A stretch of DNA of 64,000 nucleotides. Origin: Flavobacterium sp. K5-23 (GTDB taxonomy: Bacteria; Bacteroidota; Bacteroidia; Flavobacteriales; Flavobacteriaceae). Shown piece after piece: positions 61,411 to 64,000 of this stretch (its first letter is position 1; every line of letters begins with the position of its first letter). The notes under the pieces are model-generated. The model was given only the letters and a program-made list of their open reading frames with translations, was not told where the DNA came from and searched no databases. The translations under genes and the position numbers were made by a program. The stretch lies in assembly GCF_023278045.1 (NCBI RefSeq), contig NZ_CP056783.1, positions 1,302,001-1,366,000 of the forward strand, given 5' to 3'.

Positions 61411-61420
61411 TTTAACCCGT

Positions 61421-61457
61421 TTAACCCTTTCAGGGTTTTAAACCCTGAAAGGGTTAA
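61421..61457. repeat. REP-like palindrome 4, downstream of the transposase
   Basis: Perfect 18-bp arms TTAACCCTTTCAGGGTTT and its complement with one central T; 10 bases after the transposase stop. Confidence 0.92.
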
Positions 61458-61474
61458 TTCTAATAATAAAAACT

Positions 61475-61801
61475 ATGAACCTGAAAAATTCCCAACTGGA
61501 CGTTGATACCTGGATAAAAGAACACGGAGTTCGTTATTTCAATGAACTGACTAATATGGCACAACTTACTGAAGAAGTAGGTGAAGTTGCCCGGATTATT
61601 GCACGCCGTTATGGAGAACAATCCGAGAAAGAAAGCGATAAAAACAAAGACCTTGGCGAAGAATTAGCCGATGTGGTTTTTGTTGTATTGTGTTTGGCTA
61701 ACCAGACAGGTATTGATTTACAAGCTGCTTTTGATAAAAAGATGGATTTGAAATCAGTGCGCGATAAAGATCGTCACAAAAACAATGAAAAACTGAAGTA
61801 A
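61475..61801 (+). CDS. MazG-like nucleotide pyrophosphohydrolase
   Basis: 108 aa. EEVGEVARIIARRYGEQ (ExxE) and DLGEELADVVFVVLCLANQ (ExxD) form the MazG-type metal site. It hydrolyses a nucleoside triphosphate to the monophosphate, probably a house-cleaning role. Its usual neighbours dtd (upstream) and aroA (downstream) are on each side of the island and this gene. Confidence 0.9.
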   Translation: MNLKNSQLDVDTWIKEHGVRYFNELTNMAQLTEEVGEVARIIARRYGEQSEKESDKNKDLGEELADVVFVVLCLANQTGIDLQAAFDKKMDLKSVRDKDRHKNNEKLK

Positions 61802-61802
61802 T

Positions 61803-61890
61803 TTGTGGATTGTAAATTATGAATTATAAACGAGGAGTGGTAAATTGCGGACTTGAATTATGCTGACCGTAATTCATAATTCTTAACTCA
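61803..61890. repeat. AATTATGAATTATAA-type inverted repeats
   Basis: TAAATTATGAATTATAA and TAATTCATAATTCTTAA units are inverted copies of each other; a similar piece (TAACTCATAACTTATAACTT) lies before queA at 63281-63300. Confidence 0.5.
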
Positions 61891-61901
61891 TATTTTAAAA
61901 C

Positions 61902-63122
61902 ATGAATTTACTGTTACAAACTTCCCATTCTAACTTACAGGCTCAAATTGCAGTTACGGGATCCAAAAGTGAAACCAACAGATTGTTGTTGTTACAAGCG
62001 CTGTTCCCTAATGTTACACTTTCTAACACATCAAATTCTGATGATAGTGAGGTTATGCAAAAAGCATTGAAAGGAAATGAAGAATTAATAGATATTCATC
62101 ATGCTGGAACGGCCATGCGATTTCTTACCGCTTTTTATGCAGTAAATGAGGGTCGCGAAGTGGTTTTGACCGGGTCAGACAGAATGAAAGAACGCCCTAT
62201 AAAAGTTTTAGTGGAAGCACTGGAACAGCTTGGGGCAAAAATCACTTATGAAAATGAAGTGGGCTATCCACCTATTCGAATAAAAGGTCAAAAAATAACA
62301 GTTTCTAAAGTGAATATTCCGGCAAATGTAAGCAGTCAGTACATTTCGGCACTTTTACTTGTGGCGCCAAAACTAGAAAACGGAATAGAATTAACTTTAG
62401 TTGGTGAAATAACTTCTGTTCCTTATATCAAAATGACTTTGGCTTTGCTTGAAGAGATTGGGGTGGGAACCTCATTTGTTGGAAATACGATTACAGTAAA
62501 TCCCAAATCCCAAATCTCAAATCCCAAATCTTTAACTGTAGAATCTGACTGGAGTTCCGCTTCTTACTTTTTCAGTTTAGTGGCTCTTGCTGATACAGCT
62601 TCCATTACATTAAACAGTTATAAAGAAAACAGTTTGCAAGGAGATTCGGCCTTGGTCGAAATCTATAAACAAATGGGAGTTGAAACGCATTTTGATGGAA
62701 ATCAAATGATACTTACTAAACAGGCTAACTTTAATCCTAAAGATTTAAACTTAGATTTAAACAACACTCCGGATATTGCGCAAACAATTGTGGTCACTTG
62801 TCTCGGTTTAGGTATTGGTTGCCATTTAACGGGTTTGCATACTTTAAAAATTAAAGAAACGGATAGACTAGAAGCACTAAGAATCGAGTTGACTAAACTA
62901 GGTGCTGCTATTTCAGTTACTAATGATAGCCTAACGCTTGTTGCTTCAGGAAATATCAATCACAATGTAAAAATAGCAACTTATAATGACCATAGAATGG
63001 CAATGGCATTTGCTCCATTGGCCTTAAAAGTGCCAATTATTATTGAAAATGCCGAAGTAGTTTCAAAATCGTATCCTGATTTTTGGGATGATATGAAAAA
63101 ACTGGGTTTTAATATTTCATAA
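61902..63122 (+). CDS. aroA: 3-phosphoshikimate 1-carboxyvinyltransferase (EPSP synthase)
   Basis: 406 aa. GSKSETNRLLLLQALF at the N-terminus, HHAGTAMRFLTAF, SDRMKERPIKVLVEAL and the C-terminal KIKETDRLEALRIEL, DHRMAMAFAPLAL. It joins PEP to shikimate-3-phosphate, so it serves the same pathway as the operon at 51-55 kb. Residues 200-210 (NPKSQISNPKS) are encoded by a near-tandem AAATCCC-type DNA repeat at 62498-62531, likely a recent in-frame expansion in a surface loop. Confidence 0.95.
   Translation: MNLLLQTSHSNLQAQIAVTGSKSETNRLLLLQALFPNVTLSNTSNSDDSEVMQKALKGNEELIDIHHAGTAMRFLTAFYAVNEGREVVLTGSDRMKERPIKVLVEALEQLGAKITYENEVGYPPIRIKGQKITVSKVNIPANVSSQYISALLLVAPKLENGIELTLVGEITSVPYIKMTLALLEEIGVGTSFVGNTITVNPKSQISNPKSLTVESDWSSASYFFSLVALADTASITLNSYKENSLQGDSALVEIYKQMGVETHFDGNQMILTKQANFNPKDLNLDLNNTPDIAQTIVVTCLGLGIGCHLTGLHTLKIKETDRLEALRIELTKLGAAISVTNDSLTLVASGNINHNVKIATYNDHRMAMAFAPLALKVPIIIENAEVVSKSYPDFWDDMKKLGFNIS
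62498..62531. repeat. AAATCCC near-tandem repeat inside aroA
   Basis: Five imperfect copies of AAATCCC / AAATCTC, kept in frame within aroA. Confidence 0.75.
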
Positions 63123-63209
63123 AAAGGCATATTTTAAAGGGGTAAGAACTTTTTTTGTGCTTAAGGAGTTTGAATAGAGGAGGAATAGGAAAAATAAACG
63201 GCAAAACAC

Positions 63210-63241
63210 TTGACAACGCCTATCTCACAATCGTATATTTG
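63210..63241 (+). promoter_or_regulatory. promoter of queA
   Basis: TTG at 63210-63212 and TATATTTG at 63234-63241 with 21 bases between, then 65 bases to the ATG. Confidence 0.6.
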
Positions 63242-63306
63242 CAAACGATTATAATTATGAGGATCAAAACTTAGAAATTATAACTCATAACTTATAACTT
63301 TCTAAA

Positions 63307-64000
63307 ATGAAATTATCACATTTTCAATTTGACTTACCTAAAGAACTTCTTGCCGAGTATCCGTCTGAAAACAGAGATGAATCGCGCTTGATGGTTATTG
63401 ATCGTAAAAAACAAACGATCGAACATAAAACTTTCAAAGATGTAATTGATTATTTTGATGATGGGGATGTTTTAATATTAAATAACACCAAAGTTTTTCC
63501 AGCTCGTTTATATGGTAACAAAGAAAAAACAGGAGCTAGAATTGAAGTTTTCTTACTTAGAGAATTAAATGCTGAGCAACGTCTTTGGGATGTATTAGTA
63601 GATCCAGCACGTAAAATCAGAATCGGAAATAAATTGTATTTCGGGGATGATGATTCATTAGTGGCTGAGGTTATTGATAATACAACTTCTCGTGGAAGAA
63701 CATTGCGTTTCCTTTACGATGGTTCGTATGAAGAATTCAGAAAAAAATTAACGGAACTTGGAGAAACTCCTATCCCAAAATACATAAGTAGAGACGTAAC
63801 TCCTGAAGATGCTGAGCGTTACCAAACTATTTATGCTAAAGAGGAAGGTTCTGTAGCAGCTCCAACTGCTGGACTTCACTTCTCTAAGCATTTATTGAAA
63901 AAATTGGAAATTAAAGGAATCAAATTTGCTGAGGTAACACTTCACGTAGGTTTAGGAACTTTCAATCCAGTTGAAGTTGAAGATTTATCAAAGCACAAGA
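63307..64000 (+). CDS. queA: tRNA preQ1(34) S-adenosylmethionine ribosyltransferase-isomerase, N-terminal part
   Basis: The first 231 codons; the gene runs off the right edge. [20 protein letters not shown] start, [34 protein letters not shown] and [16 protein letters not shown] are all QueA signatures. It transfers the ribosyl part of SAM to preQ1 in tRNA to make epoxyqueuosine, another SAM user in this window. Confidence 0.95.
   Translation, partial: MKLSHFQFDLPKELLAEYPSENRDESRLMVIDRKKQTIEHKTFKDVIDYFDDGDVLILNNTKVFPARLYGNKEKTGARIEVFLLRELNAEQRLWDVLVDPARKIRIGNKLYFGDDDSLVAEVIDNTTSRGRTLRFLYDGSYEEFRKKLTELGETPIPKYISRDVTPEDAERYQTIYAKEEGSVAAPTAGLHFSKHLLKKLEIKGIKFAEVTLHVGLGTFNPVEVEDLSKHK

Overview
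The window is a stretch of chromosome from a Bacteroidetes bacterium, most likely a Flavobacterium or close relative. Supporting signs are an AT-rich background, many promoter-like boxes of the flavobacterial form TAnnTTTG with an upstream TTG, A-rich translation starts without strong Shine-Dalgarno sites, and lineage-typical genes: GldA, an SprT/PorT start, GLPGLI, DUF5686, DUF4153, DUF2490, 2TM-domain, split MetH and a DAHP synthase fused to chorismate mutase. No tRNA, rRNA or CRISPR array was seen.

Layout. 0-7.4 kb: start of an SprT/PorT-like protein, menaquinone methyltransferase, folA, thyA, a bifunctional nuclease, etfBA and pdhB. 7.5-23 kb: outer-membrane proteins, AlkA-like glycosylase, soluble and membrane pyrophosphatases, a deoxynucleoside kinase, a GLPGLI/TonB-receptor-like pair, a DUF4153 membrane protein and metK. 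23.2-24.4 kb: a long leader region with two tiny ORF-plus-terminator modules and a small basic ORF. 24.3-46.1 kb: a large sulfur and methionine locus (SAM riboswitch, metX, thrA, osmC, metZ, Rrf2 regulator, TauE permease, cysH, cysD, DUF2490, cysN, siroheme sulfite reductase, cobA, siroheme synthase, ferredoxin-NADP reductase, second SAM riboswitch, metH in two genes, metF). Together these would take sulfate to sulfide, aspartate to activated homoserine, and then make homocysteine, methionine and SAM. 46.2-50.9 kb: a PLP decarboxylase, a lipoprotein with a repeated HRCDI motif, gldA and a dicarboxylate symporter. 51.1-55.5 kb: a Phe/Tyr operon (leader peptide-terminator, pheA, aminotransferase, tyrA, DAHP synthase-chorismate mutase). 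55.7-64 kb: rsgA, dtd, a likely inserted island (type IIG restriction-modification enzyme plus a REP-associated transposase), a MazG-like hydrolase, aroA and the start of queA.

The most striking item is at 60.0-61.5 kb. A REP-associated tyrosine transposase gene sits among four perfect palindromes that share the core CAGGGTTTnAAACCCTG but have different, still self-complementary outer arms. Two flank the transposase gene. The other two lie inside the upstream restriction-modification gene, in two different reading frames, and both keep that gene open, so each adds about ten residues to the enzyme.

The window also carries several other dispersed intergenic repeat families: a mobile-looking element with conserved ends and a variable hairpin, GC-rich hairpins close to start codons, TTTAAAC leaders, and an 18-copy AAAAGGC array. 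SAM-linked RNA control appears in two forms: two SAM-I riboswitches and a SAM-II/SAM-V-like leader at metK.
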